Assembly: GCA_012845835.1 (NCBI GenBank) | Contig: JABAKD010000013.1 | Span: 15,359,016-15,423,015 of the forward strand | Length of the DNA stretch: 64,000 nucleotides | Origin: Undaria pinnatifida | Taxonomy: Eukaryota > Sar > Phaeophyceae > Laminariales > Alariaceae | Direction: 5' to 3' | In this document: positions 63,690 to 64,000 of the stretch, piece by piece | How the letters are laid out: every line of letters begins with the position of its first letter | Position numbering within the stretch: position 1 is the first letter of the stretch | Notes under the pieces: generated by a model | Seen by the model: the letters and a program-made list of their open reading frames with translations, nothing else | Told to the model about the DNA's origin: nothing | The model's database searches: none | Program-made: the position numbers and the translations under genes

Positions 63690-64000
63690 CTGGAACGAGC
63701 ACAACACAAGCGTGTCAGCCAAGGCGTCAGCAACAAGGTATACAAACATAGCAGTGTGGAAGCGTGACGTGACACAGAATGGCATCCAAAAGAAACCCCT
63801 GTTTCTCGAACACATTTTCATGTACGTATTTCAACGCAAGGGAACACGTACTAATCTCTGTAGGACTTCACAGGGACGGCCCGTCGACACCATACGACGA
63901 TCAAAGCATAGGTCCCCCCTCTCCCCCATCCAAATAAAGCGCCAAAGCCGCCGAAACATCCGCCGAAACATAGCTCATCAACACAATTGTAACATTTAAG
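63690..64000. other. Intron upstream of exon 1, no feature
   Basis: No exon with valid splice sites and the required phase is visible; the gene continues past the window. Confidence 0.5.

Overview
The window is eukaryotic nuclear DNA, dominated by one very large, intron-rich gene on the minus strand. I assembled 62 exons by eye, from stop codon 7314-7316 up to an exon ending at 63689. The true 5' end lies beyond the right edge. The joined reading frame is about 9.3 kb (about 3,100 codons) spread over 56 kb, so roughly five sixths of the gene is intron. Exon phases agree across every junction except one donor (exon 18). The long introns, about 150 bp exons, several GC-AG introns, many TIR/MITE-like repeats and near-balanced base composition suggest an intron-rich stramenopile, most likely a brown alga. 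That assignment is an inference, not a demonstrated fact.

Product: a giant protein of the DUF3638/DUF3645 family. From N to C terminus (window-relative residues): an uncharacterised 1,000-residue N-terminal half (exons 1-20); a DUF3638 ATPase region with a P-loop (MGAGKTT, exon 25) and a DEVD box (exons 28/29); DUF3645 (VPFVGKDVPS, exons 33/34); a module with SGTPSD, HTTGMDIK and QGAFRMRGIGKGQ motifs (exons 36-39); a helical stretch; an SH3 domain (exons 45/46); an EQ-repeat segment (exons 47/48); a SWSLKTFRR region; two EF-hand regions (exons 50/51 and 55/56); and a C-terminal Vps62-like module (exons 58-61) before a short Ser/Gly tail. The set of ATPase motifs resembles a superfamily-2 helicase or SecA-type motor.

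Layout: 1-7313 is downstream intergenic sequence with repeats and no gene I can defend. It includes a 1.04 kb element at 548-1588 with a 9-bp target duplication and an interior made almost entirely of CCRYGG hexamers. From 7314 to 63689 exons alternate with introns of about 0.1-2.5 kb that hold dispersed repeat families, foldback elements and minisatellites. The most unusual pattern is that at least eight introns carry duplicated exon edges: short copies of the neighbouring exon end together with its splice site, several with an intact decoy donor or acceptor. 63690-64000 holds only intron sequence that I can see.
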